The notes beneath the pieces are model-generated. The model worked only from the letters and a program-made list of their open reading frames with translations, was not told the DNA's origin and ran no database searches. Below, piece by piece: positions 51,355 through 59,427 of a DNA stretch of 64,000 nt (positions are counted from its first letter, which is position 1; each line of letters starts with the position of its first letter). The translations under genes and the position numbers were made by a program. The stretch is from Terriglobus roseus DSM 18391 (GTDB taxonomy: Bacteria > Acidobacteriota > Terriglobia > Terriglobales > Acidobacteriaceae): the NCBI RefSeq assembly GCF_000265425.1, contig NC_018014.1:310001-374000 (forward strand), read 5' to 3'.

Positions 51355-52509
51355 CTAGATGATGTCGTAGTTAGGGCGGAAGTCGTTCTTACCGGGGAAT
51401 GCCATGCCGATGGAGCGGGCGACGGTTGTGTTGCGGGCCATGCGGACTACGCGGACGCCGAGAGCGAGTGCCTTCGGTGCCTTGCCGCCCACCCACAGGT
51501 TGCTGAGCGGCTGCATGACGCCGGCGCGGTCCTTGTGAAAGGCTCGCTCATCCCAGCGCTGCCAGCCGGGCATGAAGTCGCTGTAGTCGGTGACGGCGTC
51601 GAGTGTGGAGCGGAGGATGCGAAGCTTCCAGGGCTGCGCGTACTGGGCCATGAAGAGGACGTGGCTGCGGCGTTCTACGCGAATCTCATGCACGAACTCG
51701 TGGAAGCTGGTGGCGCTGGTCAGATTGATGTTGGCGTTGGGTTCCATGCCATGGCGGTCGCCGCCGCTGATGAGCAGGTGCCCGGTCTCTCGCGCCATGG
51801 CGGTGACTTCGCGGTTTTCGCTGGCGTGGCGCAGACCATTCAGCTCCAGCGCGTGCATGAAGTCGCCGTTGACGGCGAGGAAGCGCCGTACCTCGGCCAT
51901 GTGGACCTCGCGGCCTACGGAGTAAAGGTCCCAGATGGGGTGATTGAAGACGATCAGCACCTGCTTGAGGGAGTGCAGGTCGCGGAGGATCTTGTAGACG
52001 ACGGATTCGTCTGGCGAGGCGGTGGCGACAGTGAAGCGCTCCATCCACATGCGGGCGTCGGCTGTGGGCAGGTTGTGGATGCCCAGGTGGAAGCAGGTGC
52101 GGCCGAAGGGCGCCGTCCACTCTACGGAGACGGGAATGTTGCGTGCGTGGGGGACGGTGCGCAGCAGCATGGGCGCTTCCATGTTGTCGTGATCGCTGAT
52201 GGAGACGAGCGGATGCAGGCCGAGGTTGGCGATCTGGGTGAACTCGAGGTCGAAGGCCATCAGTGGCTGCAGGGGCGGTCGCCAGTGGGCGCTGACAAAG
52301 TCCAGGGTGAGGGCGTGGTTCTTATGGCATTTGGTCGTGTAGTGGGCGAAGAGCTTCTGCACGAACGGCAGGCCTTGCGACATGTCCTGAATGAAGCTGA
52401 GGCTCTCTTCCGACATGCTGGTGTGGCTGTGCAGCGAAACGCCGGTGCGGTAGTCCGCGATGACGCCTTTTTCTTTCCAGATGCATGAGATCTCGGACCG
52501 CACTGCCAT
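51355..52509 (-). CDS. PHP-domain metal-dependent hydrolase-like protein
   Basis: A 384-residue cytoplasmic protein with PHP-superfamily metal motifs: VSLHSHTSM near residue 25 (HxH), LVSISDHDNMEAP near 100 (DH), IVFNHPIWDLY near 195 (H) and ISGGDRHGMEPN near 250 (DxH), with ALELNGLRH between (Glu). PHP proteins are phosphoesterases or histidinol-phosphate-phosphatase-like. The protein is longer than the minimal domain, with a C-terminal part (WKLRILRSTLDAVTDYSDFMPG...) of unknown fold. Substrate unknown. Convergent with EF-P and divergent from purA. Confidence 0.8.
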   Translation of the reverse strand: MAVRSEISCIWKEKGVIADYRTGVSLHSHTSMSEESLSFIQDMSQGLPFVQKLFAHYTTKCHKNHALTLDFVSAHWRPPLQPLMAFDLEFTQIANLGLHPLVSISDHDNMEAPMLLRTVPHARNIPVSVEWTAPFGRTCFHLGIHNLPTADARMWMERFTVATASPDESVVYKILRDLHSLKQVLIVFNHPIWDLYSVGREVHMAEVRRFLAVNGDFMHALELNGLRHASENREVTAMARETGHLLISGGDRHGMEPNANINLTSATSFHEFVHEIRVERRSHVLFMAQYAQPWKLRILRSTLDAVTDYSDFMPGWQRWDERAFHKDRAGVMQPLSNLWVGGKAPKALALGVRVVRMARNTTVARSIGMAFPGKNDFRPNYDII

Positions 52510-52870
52510 GCGTTCTGCCCCCTGGCGGAGCGTTCAGATCCGCCTACGGACAGAATGAGCGGATGAAGCGACGGGAACGTTATCGGCGGAAGAATAGAGG
52601 CACAAAGGACGGTGCATCTTTCGTGACGGCCGCGTTGCCAGACGATGAACGTAGTTTCCCTATGTTTGCAGGCGGCTGCAACCGGGGTGTTCTGGAACGG
52701 TTCTCTTGCGCCATCGCGTCTATGTTCCGGGTAGCCGGTATAAAATTGTTTGGGAAGACGTTCGATCTTCGTTCGCCAACCTGCTTTGCATCCAAGACAA
52801 TCGCGACTTTGCTTCGCGGCCCGCGCGCCGCGACCCTTGTGCGCCTGCGGAGATTCGGAAGTTTATGACC
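52510..52870. other. Leader region of purA, no convincing gene
   Basis: 361 nt without a credible frame. A -10-like TATAAA at 52739-52744 lacks a good -35 partner. Short frames here are Arg-rich and do not look like proteins. The purA ribosome binding site GGAAG is at 52857-52861. Confidence 0.5.
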
Positions 52871-54187
52871 ATGAAGAAAACGGCTGTAGTACTTGGCGCT
52901 CAGTGGGGCGATGAGGGTAAGGGCAAGATTGTTGATGTCCTGAGCGAGCGGTACCAGGTAGTGGCTCGCTATGCTGGCGGTCACAATGCTGGCCACACCG
53001 TCATCATTGAAGGCAAGAAGTTTGTCCTTCACCTGATCCCGTGCGGCGTTCTGCGTCCGGGTTGCCTCGGCATCATTGGCAACGGTGTTGTGGTGGATCC
53101 GGCGGCGCTGCTGACGGAGATCCGCATGCTGAAGGAGCAGGGCCTGCCGGTGGACGGACAGTTGTTCGTATCGAACCGTGCGCAGGTGATCCTGCCGTAC
53201 CACCGCATGATTGAGCTGGCAGCAGAGAACGCGCCGGGCCGCACGAAGATCGGCACCACCTCGCGTGGCATTGGGCCTGCGTACGAAGACAAGATGCACC
53301 GGAACGGTCTGCGCATCGTGGACCTGCTGAACACGCAACTGCTGCGCACGCACATTACGAATGCCTGCAACGAGAAGAACCAGATTGCGCATGCGCTGTT
53401 CGGCACGGAGCCGCTGAACCCCGTAAAGATCTACGAGGAGTATGCGCGGTTTGCCGAGCAGATTGCTCCGTACGTCACCGATACCGCGGTGCTGCTGAAC
53501 AAGGCGATCAAGAACGGCGAGTCGGTGATGTTTGAGGGCGCGCAGGGCGCGCTGCTGGACATCGACCACGGCACGTATCCGTTTGTCACGTCGTCGTCTG
53601 CGACGGCGGGTGGAGCGGTGATTGGCACGGGCGTTGGACCGACGACGATTGGCACGGTCATTGGCGTGACGAAGGCCTATGTGACGCGTGTGGGCGAAGG
53701 CCCGTTCCCGACGGAAGACTTCACGGCTGCCGGCGACGAGCTGCGTGCGCGTGGGCAGGAGTATGGCGCGACGACGGGTCGTCCCCGCCGCTGCGGCTGG
53801 CTGGATCTACCGTTGCTGCGTTACTCGAATATGATCAACGGCACGGAATGGCTGGTGGTGACGAAGCTGGACGTGCTGGATTCACTGGCGGAGATCCCGG
53901 TTTGCACGCACTATAAGATCGACGGCGTTGAAACCGATGTGATCCCTGCGGATATCCGTCAGTTCGATCGGATTGAGCCTGTGTACAAGAATCTGCCGGG
54001 CTGGCAGACGTCGACGGTGGGCGCGAAGAGCTTTGAAGACCTGCCGGCGAATGCACAGAAGTACCTGAACTTCCTGGAAGCGGAGAGCGGCGCACGCATC
54101 GGTATGGTGAGCACCGGTCCGGATCGCAGTGAGACGTTTGCCGTGCCAGACTTTGACATTGCAACGAATGCAGGAGTGAAAGCATGA
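52871..54187 (+). CDS. purA: Adenylosuccinate synthetase
   Basis: A 438-residue GTP-dependent enzyme that makes adenylosuccinate from IMP and aspartate. The P-loop-like GAQWGDEGKGKIVD and GGHNAGHTVI at the N-terminus, GTTSRGIGPAYEDK, FEGAQGALLDIDHGTYPFVTSSSATAGG and GRPRRCGWLDLPLLRYSNMINGTEW are all canonical. Start at 52871 (MKKTAVVLG) has GGAAG 9 nt upstream; an in-frame ATG at 52865 leaves only 3 nt and is less likely. Its stop overlaps the next start (ATGA). Confidence 0.95.
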   Translation: MKKTAVVLGAQWGDEGKGKIVDVLSERYQVVARYAGGHNAGHTVIIEGKKFVLHLIPCGVLRPGCLGIIGNGVVVDPAALLTEIRMLKEQGLPVDGQLFVSNRAQVILPYHRMIELAAENAPGRTKIGTTSRGIGPAYEDKMHRNGLRIVDLLNTQLLRTHITNACNEKNQIAHALFGTEPLNPVKIYEEYARFAEQIAPYVTDTAVLLNKAIKNGESVMFEGAQGALLDIDHGTYPFVTSSSATAGGAVIGTGVGPTTIGTVIGVTKAYVTRVGEGPFPTEDFTAAGDELRARGQEYGATTGRPRRCGWLDLPLLRYSNMINGTEWLVVTKLDVLDSLAEIPVCTHYKIDGVETDVIPADIRQFDRIEPVYKNLPGWQTSTVGAKSFEDLPANAQKYLNFLEAESGARIGMVSTGPDRSETFAVPDFDIATNAGVKA

Positions 54188-54471
54188 TCTCGTTTACGGT
54201 TCGCATGCGGTTTGCAACAGAGGATCGCGCCGAGATTCGGTCGATCCTGCAGAACCTGGGCGCTGCGTCGCGGCAGGAGCCGGGCTGCGGCAACTACGTG
54301 GCCCACACGGTCGAGAGCGATCCGGACACGGTCGTGATCTATGAGCAGTACCGCGATGCGGAGGCGCTTGAGGCACACCGCAGTTCACCACACTTTGAAC
54401 AGTGGGCAACCAACGGGCTGTACCGCAAGATGCGCGAGCGTTCGCTGGAGACGTTGCAGGAGATCGTTTAA
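54184..54471 (+). CDS. ABM-domain putative quinol monooxygenase
   Basis: A 95-residue single antibiotic-biosynthesis-monooxygenase domain: MISFTVRMRFATEDRAEIRSI, SRQEPGCGNYVAHTVESDPDTVVIYEQYRDAEALEAHRSSPHFEQW. The conserved FEQW and EQY pattern is that of YgiN-type quinol monooxygenases or small stress proteins. It overlaps the purA stop by four bases, so it is co-translated with purA; a functional link to purine synthesis is not evident. Confidence 0.85.
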   Translation: MISFTVRMRFATEDRAEIRSILQNLGAASRQEPGCGNYVAHTVESDPDTVVIYEQYRDAEALEAHRSSPHFEQWATNGLYRKMRERSLETLQEIV

Positions 54472-54512
54472 AAAGAAAGCCCGCAGGCGAGGCTTTGTGC
54501 GCGAAGATGAGG

Positions 54513-54548
54513 AGACCGGTACTCGCTGAGTTCCGGTCTTCCGTTTTT
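54513..54548 (+). terminator. Terminator of purA operon
   Basis: AGACCGG (54513-54519) and ACT (54521-54523) pair with AGT (54529-54531) and CCGGTCT (54533-54539) across one T-T mismatch, then TCCGTTTTT. It ends the purA-ABM transcript. Confidence 0.75.
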
Positions 54549-54567
54549 GCGGAAAGAGCCCTAGAAA

Positions 54568-54583
54568 CGTGATGCTCATCACG
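54568..54583. promoter_or_regulatory. Palindromic operator candidate
   Basis: CGTGATG (54568-54574) and CATCACG (54577-54583) are perfect 7-bp arms around CT. It lies about 45 nt upstream of the next start and between the terminator and that gene, as expected for an operator of the 54627 gene. Confidence 0.4.
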
Positions 54584-54626
54584 GATGATGCAACCGTTTT
54601 GACGGAGCATGAATCCTGGGAATAGG

Positions 54627-55208
54627 ATGCCCTACGCGATGGAACTTCGGTTCTCCATCCCGGCACGCATTACCCGCTCCGTAGCGGCGGTGATGCTGTT
54701 GTGCCTGCTTGCCGGCACCGTTTTGTCTGCGGATGCTGCCAAGACCGTCAAGCTGAAAAAAGAGAACAAGCGCATGGAGTCTCGCGAGATCGAGGTTCTG
54801 GAAGAGTCGTGGCGGCAGGCACTGCTCAAGGGCGATGCGACTCTGCTGGAGAAGATGCTGGGCGATGACTTTCTCGCGATCTCCGCCAACGGAACGTTGA
54901 GCGATAAGCAGCAATACTTGAAGCGCCTGGGTTCGCACGCCAACCAGTTTTCACGGATCGACCTGATGGATACGAAGGTTCGCGTCCAGCAGACGTCCGC
55001 GGTGGTTACCTCGCAGGCGCGGGTGACGGGACAGTTGGACGGCCGGCCGATCGATGGTGTCTATCGCTATACGAAGGTGTACGGCCGCACGGCGGGTGGA
55101 CCGTGGCGTGTGCTGAACTTTGAAGCGACGCGTGTGTCCGGTCCGCATATCGATGAGACAGACATGCATCGCGGCATGCCGATCGAGATGAATCCGCACG
55201 GACGGTAA
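54627..55208 (+). CDS. Exported NTF2-like (DUF4440) protein
   Basis: A 193-residue protein with an N-terminal signal-like helix (RSVAAVMLLCLLAGTVLSADA), a short Lys-rich stretch (KTVKLKKENK) and a SnoaL/DUF4440 domain: EIEVLEESWRQALLKGDATLLEKMLGDDFLAISANG, then VRVQQTSAVVTSQARVTGQLDG and YRYTKVYGRTAGGPWRVLNFEAT. This fold holds small ligands, but no specific function is visible. Start among ATGs at 54609, 54627 and 54639 is uncertain; I chose 54627 for its GGGA at 5 nt. Confidence 0.75.
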   Translation: MPYAMELRFSIPARITRSVAAVMLLCLLAGTVLSADAAKTVKLKKENKRMESREIEVLEESWRQALLKGDATLLEKMLGDDFLAISANGTLSDKQQYLKRLGSHANQFSRIDLMDTKVRVQQTSAVVTSQARVTGQLDGRPIDGVYRYTKVYGRTAGGPWRVLNFEATRVSGPHIDETDMHRGMPIEMNPHGR

Positions 55209-55236
55209 CGAACCGCGCGCGTGCAGTTGCAGAGAC

Positions 55237-55269
55237 ACAAAGGGCCCCGCAGAAGCGGAGCCCTTTTGT
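55237..55269 (+). terminator. Terminator after the NTF2-like gene
   Basis: ACAAAGGGC plus CCGC pairs with GCGG plus GCCCTTTTGT across one mismatch, with loop AGAA, and ends in a T run. It lies 30 nt after the stop. Confidence 0.7.
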
Positions 55270-55290
55270 ACATCCTGAGGGAGGAACTGT

Positions 55291-55539
55291 TTACGCGACG
55301 CGCAGCGTCTGCATGGCAGGTACGGAGTGCACCGGCTTGAGATTGAGTGCAAGGAGACGCCGGTCGAGGGAGCGGGTCATGCCGGTGATGTGTGCATCTT
55401 CCGGCTCTGTGGAGGCTACGGCACTGCGGCGTCCATGGATGGAGCCTGCAGTTAATAGGGTTGCCATCTCCGGCTTGCGCGCAGCCATGCCAGAGACGAT
55501 ACCCGCATCGGCGCGCCAGGAACGATGTGTCCCGATCAT
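55291..55539 (-). CDS. Small hypothetical protein
   Basis: An 82-residue frame starting MIGTHRSWRADAGIVSG and ending PVHSVPAMQTLRVA. GGGG lies about 7 nt before the ATG at 55537-55539. The composition is Arg/Ala rich, without a clear fold, and a plus-strand frame overlaps it; either or neither could be real. TTACGTAA lies upstream at 55601-55608. Confidence 0.35.
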   Translation of the reverse strand: MIGTHRSWRADAGIVSGMAARKPEMATLLTAGSIHGRRSAVASTEPEDAHITGMTRSLDRRLLALNLKPVHSVPAMQTLRVA

Positions 55540-55729
55540 AGAATTACCCCGATTGTGGTTCGTTGTGGGCCTAGCGGCCCGTTGGTAACTCGAAATCCTG
55601 TTACGTAATGGGACGGCATTCCCCATTTGGGAGTTGCCCTGCCATATTCTTCAACGGGGATTGCGTCTACCTGGGAGGTGAATCTGCACAAGTGCTGGTT
55701 CTAAGTCACTTACACGACACAACTTCGGA

Positions 55730-56302
55730 TTAGAGAATGGGCTGGTGGAGGCTCTGGCGTAGGCGCGTCCAGGTAGTTTCGAGTGATTCGGGGAGGACGC
55801 GTGTCTCGGCTGTGGCGGTCATAAAGTTACTATCCCCGAACCAGCGGGGCAGTACGTGGAGGTGGAGGTGTTCTGCGACGCCGGCGCCGGCTGCTTCGCC
55901 CAGATTCATGCCAAGGTTGATGCCGTCGGGACGGTAGACGTCTCGCAGCATGGTTTCCATGCGCTGGGCGAGCGACATCATCTCGGTTGCGGCGTCTGCC
56001 GGCAGCCTGGCGAGGGAGTCCAGCCGCTGGTAAGGAACGACCATGATATGACCGGAGGTATAGGGGTAGGCGTTGAGGCAGACGAAGTTGTGCTGTGCCT
56101 GGAGCAGGACGCCGCCCGCCTTTTCAGCGGCGGTGGCGGACATGGTGCCGCTGGCAATGCCCCATCGGACCGCGCCGATCAGGTTCAGGAAGACCGAATC
56201 GTGATTGTCCGGGAAGGCTTCCAGATCAGACGGGACGCCGGGGCGAGTGGGTTTTGAGCCGGTAATGTAGGAATAACGCCACGGAGTCCAGAGCCTGTCC
56301 AT
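55730..56302 (-). CDS. HIT-family nucleotide hydrolase/phosphorylase, zinc-site Cys missing
   Basis: A 190-residue histidine-triad protein. MDRLWTPWRYSYITGSK is the family start, NAYPYTSGHIMVVPYQRLDSLARL the middle, and EHLHLHVLPRWFGDSNFM carries the active-site HxHxH. In AP4A-phosphorylase-like relatives the N-terminus continues into CxxC zinc ligands; here this region reads PSDLEAFPDNHDSVFLNLIGAVR and has no Cys. The protein may therefore lack the structural zinc. Role probably in nucleotide metabolism; no partner gene visible. Confidence 0.9.
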   Translation of the reverse strand: MDRLWTPWRYSYITGSKPTRPGVPSDLEAFPDNHDSVFLNLIGAVRWGIASGTMSATAAEKAGGVLLQAQHNFVCLNAYPYTSGHIMVVPYQRLDSLARLPADAATEMMSLAQRMETMLRDVYRPDGINLGMNLGEAAGAGVAEHLHLHVLPRWFGDSNFMTATAETRVLPESLETTWTRLRQSLHQPIL

Positions 56303-56423
56303 GTGTGGAAGTATAGGTCGTCTGGGTGCGGTGTCGCGGACCCGGCTCGACGAGCGTTCCCCATTGGTGGTGTATTCGGACGCAGCTTAGGCGGCATACG
56401 ATAGGCGAGAGGTTTTCCCGATT

Positions 56424-56624
56424 TTGGCCATCTTCAAGATCATCACGTTCCTGATCCATGCGATCGTGCAGGCGGTGGCGTCGCTGCTGATGGCGGTGTT
56501 CACGCACGTGGTGCCCGCACTGCTGGCGGTGGTGGCACTGCTGGCGTTGACCGTGGCGGTGTGCACGACGTGCGGCATCGGTAGCCTGGCGTTCCTGCGG
56601 CGCCGGAAGAAGCAGGGCGAGTAA
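56424..56624 (+). CDS. Small hydrophobic membrane protein, hypothetical
   Basis: A 66-residue frame with a TTG start (56424-56426), GAGAGG about 11 nt upstream, almost entirely hydrophobic (MAIFKIITFLIHAIVQAVASLL...) and ending CGIGSLAFLRRRKKQGE. Two membrane helices are likely, with a basic cytoplasmic tail. It is not recognised. Opposite-strand frames over it are Arg/His-rich and not protein-like. Confidence 0.5.
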   Translation: MAIFKIITFLIHAIVQAVASLLMAVFTHVVPALLAVVALLALTVAVCTTCGIGSLAFLRRRKKQGE

Positions 56625-56640
56625 GCGCCCTACCGAGGCC

Positions 56641-57270
56641 TTATCGCGGGCCCTCACCCGCGCCGAACCGATAGACCAGACCGAGCGAGATGACCGTGCT
56701 GTGAACGACTCCCCCCTTGGGGACCGGTGTGTTCCAACGCTCGACCTGCCCATCCAGCTTGCCGGAGAAGTGTTGCGTGACGTCGTACTCGACGCCAGCG
56801 CCACCGGCATAGACGTTGCTGGCAGTCTGGGTGTAGAGCAGGTTCGACACGACGTAGCCGCCCTGCTGATAGTTCATCTGGCCGCGCCCAAAGAGGCCAT
56901 CCACGTAGGGGCGCAGCCGTCCGTTGCTCGAGGGTTCTCGGGCGATCCGGAGGCCGCCGAGGATGTTCCTCTCCCCGACGATCTTGCCGGAGTATCCGGG
57001 ATACCTGCCACGGGCTTCGACGCCTACCGTGTACCGGCCTAGGGAATAGACACCCACGTCAAAACCGGCCGTCACAGAAGCGTTCTTGCCCCCTGTCCAG
57101 GAAGTCTCCCCATAAGCTTCGAGTCCCGTAAAGACGCCAGACCCCATGACGAAAACTGATGGCGAGATCGTTCGGCTAGCCGTCGCGACGGCTTGGGCGC
57201 TGGCATCGGCCGAGGTTGCAAGTCCAAAGAAAACACTTGCGCACAATAAGGGCATGTAGGTGGACTTCAC
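56641..57270 (-). CDS. Outer-membrane beta-barrel protein, small
   Basis: A 209-residue exported protein. A signal-like start VKSTYMPLLCASVFFGLATSADASAQA precedes alternating strands such as VFVMGSGVFTGLEAYGETSW, ASVTAGFDVGVYSLGRYTVGVEARGRYPG, NILGGLRIAREPSSNG, YVDGLFGRGQMNY and the final STVISLGLVYRFGAGEGPR. The Y-R-F terminal pattern and short turns fit an 8-stranded OmpA/OmpW-like barrel. Start is probably the GTG at 57268-57270; ATG at 57255 is an alternative. A 28-bp palindrome lies upstream at 57307-57334. Confidence 0.72.
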   Translation of the reverse strand: MKSTYMPLLCASVFFGLATSADASAQAVATASRTISPSVFVMGSGVFTGLEAYGETSWTGGKNASVTAGFDVGVYSLGRYTVGVEARGRYPGYSGKIVGERNILGGLRIAREPSSNGRLRPYVDGLFGRGQMNYQQGGYVVSNLLYTQTASNVYAGGAGVEYDVTQHFSGKLDGQVERWNTPVPKGGVVHSTVISLGLVYRFGAGEGPR

Positions 57271-57306
57271 GCCTACATTATCCCTGATGCCAAGCGCCGC
57301 TGCACC

Positions 57307-57334
57307 AAAAGTATGCAAACAACTGCATACTTTT
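57307..57334. promoter_or_regulatory. 28-bp palindromic operator candidate
   Basis: AAAAGTATGCA (57307-57317) and TGCATACTTTT (57324-57334) are perfect 11-bp inverted arms around AACAAC. It is 37-64 nt upstream of the beta-barrel start on the minus strand, where a -35 region would lie. The T run could also suggest a terminator, but no plus-strand gene ends here. Confidence 0.6.
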
Positions 57335-57468
57335 AAGGCGTTCGATCCGACGTGGAGTCCGAAGCCATCTTTTCGTAACACCAAACGGTGATTGACATGG
57401 TGAAAATCAGCTCACGGGCGCTTTTCTGATTTCTAAGTGGGCTTCGGCCGGCGGGCGTTGCCACCTGC

Positions 57469-58239
57469 TTATTTGAGGACGATCTGGGCGAGTGCCTTTT
57501 CGATGATTGCGTAGCCGGCAGCGTTGGGGTGTATGCCGTCTACGAAGTACTCAGGGTGCCCCTGGAGCGGCGTGAAGATGTCGATGTACCCATACCCCTG
57601 TGCCGCGGCGAGTGCTCGAAGGCTGTCGTTTACGGCGCTGGAAGAGGCGTCCAGGTTCCTGCCAGCGTAGGTTATGGGGCCGAGCGAAATGATGTAGACG
57701 TCGATCTTTGCCGCACGCGCCTCCTGAGCCATGGACGCGATGTTGGCCGAGATGGTGCCGGGCGGATCCTTCACCTGCTGGATGACGTCGTTGCTGCCGA
57801 CCTGGATGATGACGCGGGCGTACCCGTGATTAAGGACGTCGGTGGTGAAGCGCTGTAGCACCTGGCTGCTGGTCTGACCGGCGATGCCTGCGTTGTGCCG
57901 GGGGAGCGGCCAGTAATGCATGATGGAGGCGCCAATGAAGACAGAAGTGGCGTTCAGCGCGGGACTCAACGTGGTGGGAGGCTGGACCGGGGGCGCAACC
58001 GGGGCTGGCGCAGGTGTTGGTGTTGGGGTCGGCGTGGGGGTTGGGACCGGCGTTGGGGTGGGGACCGGCGCTGGGGTGGGAGTTGGCGTCGGGGCAGGAG
58101 TCTGTGTTGTGCCTGCGGGGTTGGGGTCCGCGATCGAGGTAACGACGGTTTGACAGCCCGCGAGTGCCAGCAGGCCCATCGACGTGAGGAGCAGCGGGAG
58201 CCTGCGCGCCCAGCGTCGCCCCACCTGAATTTCGAGCAT
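57469..58239 (-). CDS. SGNH/GDSL-family lipoprotein hydrolase
   Basis: A 256-residue lipoprotein: signal ending LLALAGC, then a Pro/Thr-rich linker of PTPTP repeats (about residues 45-90), then an SGNH fold: VFIGASIMHYW (block I, GAS in place of GDS), IIQVGSNDV (block III, GxND) and VDGIHPNAAGY (block V, DxxH catalytic pair). It would deacylate or acylate surface carbohydrates. It lies 9 nt after, and on the same strand as, an acyltransferase-3 gene, so the two are likely co-transcribed. Confidence 0.87.
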   Translation of the reverse strand: MLEIQVGRRWARRLPLLLTSMGLLALAGCQTVVTSIADPNPAGTTQTPAPTPTPTPAPVPTPTPVPTPTPTPTPTPAPAPVAPPVQPPTTLSPALNATSVFIGASIMHYWPLPRHNAGIAGQTSSQVLQRFTTDVLNHGYARVIIQVGSNDVIQQVKDPPGTISANIASMAQEARAAKIDVYIISLGPITYAGRNLDASSSAVNDSLRALAAAQGYGYIDIFTPLQGHPEYFVDGIHPNAAGYAIIEKALAQIVLK

Positions 58240-58248
58240 GGCGTCAGG

Positions 58249-59427
58249 TTACTTGGTAAGAGGCCTTACCTTGAAGCCGAAGATTGGCGCTTTTGATGAC
58301 GTCGATATTTTGTTGGTGGGGGCTTGGTATTCGCGCGGCTTCAGACCGATCGTCCAGCGCCATGCGTCGAAAGTTGCGATCCAGTTGCCTAAAAGAAGAC
58401 TGCCGCCGTACGCGAAGACGAAGAGCGCCGCGCGGAGGAGGAACTTCATGGCAAGGCCAGCGTCGTCGACAAAGCCTGGGCGAAGTCCGTGGTCGAGTGC
58501 GACGAGCCCGATGCGCAGCATAAAGGTGTGGAGAAGGTAGATGGAGTAAGTCTGTTGGCGCACGTTGACGAAGCTGGGCCAGGATACGGACTTCAACTTG
58601 AAGAGTAAGAGCACGACCAGGACGGAAAAGATCTGATTGCTGAGTCGCAGGGTGTTGAGCGGATCGGAAGAGTGTCGCGCGACGAGGATTCGCACTTCCG
58701 CGACGGACGCCAGATAGGACAACACTGCGAGAGCGCCGATGGCCACCATTGGTACGCGGTCGATGAAGCGGCTGAGACGTGCGAAGTTACGCGCGGCAAA
58801 GCTGCCCAGCCAGAGATAGCTGACGAAGGCAAAGAGAGCCGACGTGTGCTTTGGGGAAAACCATTCCCCGTAGATGTTGGCTACGTACAGGAAATTGACT
58901 GCGAAGAGTATCGCTCCGAGCTTCACGCTGTACAAGTAGCGGCGGAAGAGCATCAAGGTGCACATACCAATGGCGAGATTGGGGACGAACCAGAAGGCAC
59001 TTGAGAATGCGGCCAGATTCAGGTCCGTCTGCAGCATATGTCGCCAGGACGCGGCGGAGGAGGTCGTGATTCGCTGATGCGCGACATCTCCGGCGAGGAG
59101 ATAGATCAGAAGCAGTCCGAACCAGAATGCCCATGGTGCTAGAAGGATCCGAAGTCTTCGGGATAGGTAGGGCAGTGCGGCGGAAGTTGCCATCCGATCT
59201 CCCAGGAGGAATCCCGAGATCAGGAAGAAGCCGATCGTGCCGTACTTCACTAAACAATCTACGGCGTAGGGGATCACGCCCTCCACCGGCTTCGCACCCA
59301 GCATTATGTTTGCGTGCAGACTGACCACGCCAAGCATGCTCCAGAAGCGCACAGCGTCGACAAACAGGTACTGCTTGGGCGTGGCTGGCGCGGCGGAGAT
59401 TGTTTGTGACAACGCAGTGATCCTCAA
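58249..59427 (-). CDS. Acyltransferase-3 family (OafA/NolL-like) membrane protein
   Basis: A 392-residue membrane acyltransferase with about ten helices. FVDAVRFWSMLGVVSLHANI carries the early R-x(10)-H pattern of the family (catalytic His), and GFFLISGFLLG follows. Such enzymes move acetyl groups from cytosolic acetyl-CoA across the membrane to sugars of lipopolysaccharide or exopolysaccharide. The start is TTG at 59425-59427. The linked SGNH lipoprotein may do the transfer in the periplasm, as in fused acyltransferase-3/SGNH enzymes. Confidence 0.87.
   Translation of the reverse strand: MRITALSQTISAAPATPKQYLFVDAVRFWSMLGVVSLHANIMLGAKPVEGVIPYAVDCLVKYGTIGFFLISGFLLGDRMATSAALPYLSRRLRILLAPWAFWFGLLLIYLLAGDVAHQRITTSSAASWRHMLQTDLNLAAFSSAFWFVPNLAIGMCTLMLFRRYLYSVKLGAILFAVNFLYVANIYGEWFSPKHTSALFAFVSYLWLGSFAARNFARLSRFIDRVPMVAIGALAVLSYLASVAEVRILVARHSSDPLNTLRLSNQIFSVLVVLLLFKLKSVSWPSFVNVRQQTYSIYLLHTFMLRIGLVALDHGLRPGFVDDAGLAMKFLLRAALFVFAYGGSLLLGNWIATFDAWRWTIGLKPREYQAPTNKISTSSKAPIFGFKVRPLTK

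Noticed and set aside
52485..52868. 127-codon plus-strand frame before purA
   Set aside because: Starts inside the divergent PHP gene and is Arg/Ser-rich without a ribosome binding site.
55313..55588. 91-codon plus-strand frame
   Set aside because: Arg-rich composition and no ribosome binding site; the minus-strand frame is somewhat better, though also weak.
57990..58110. Possible tandem DNA repeat
   Set aside because: The near-repeated sequence encodes the PTPTP linker of the SGNH lipoprotein.
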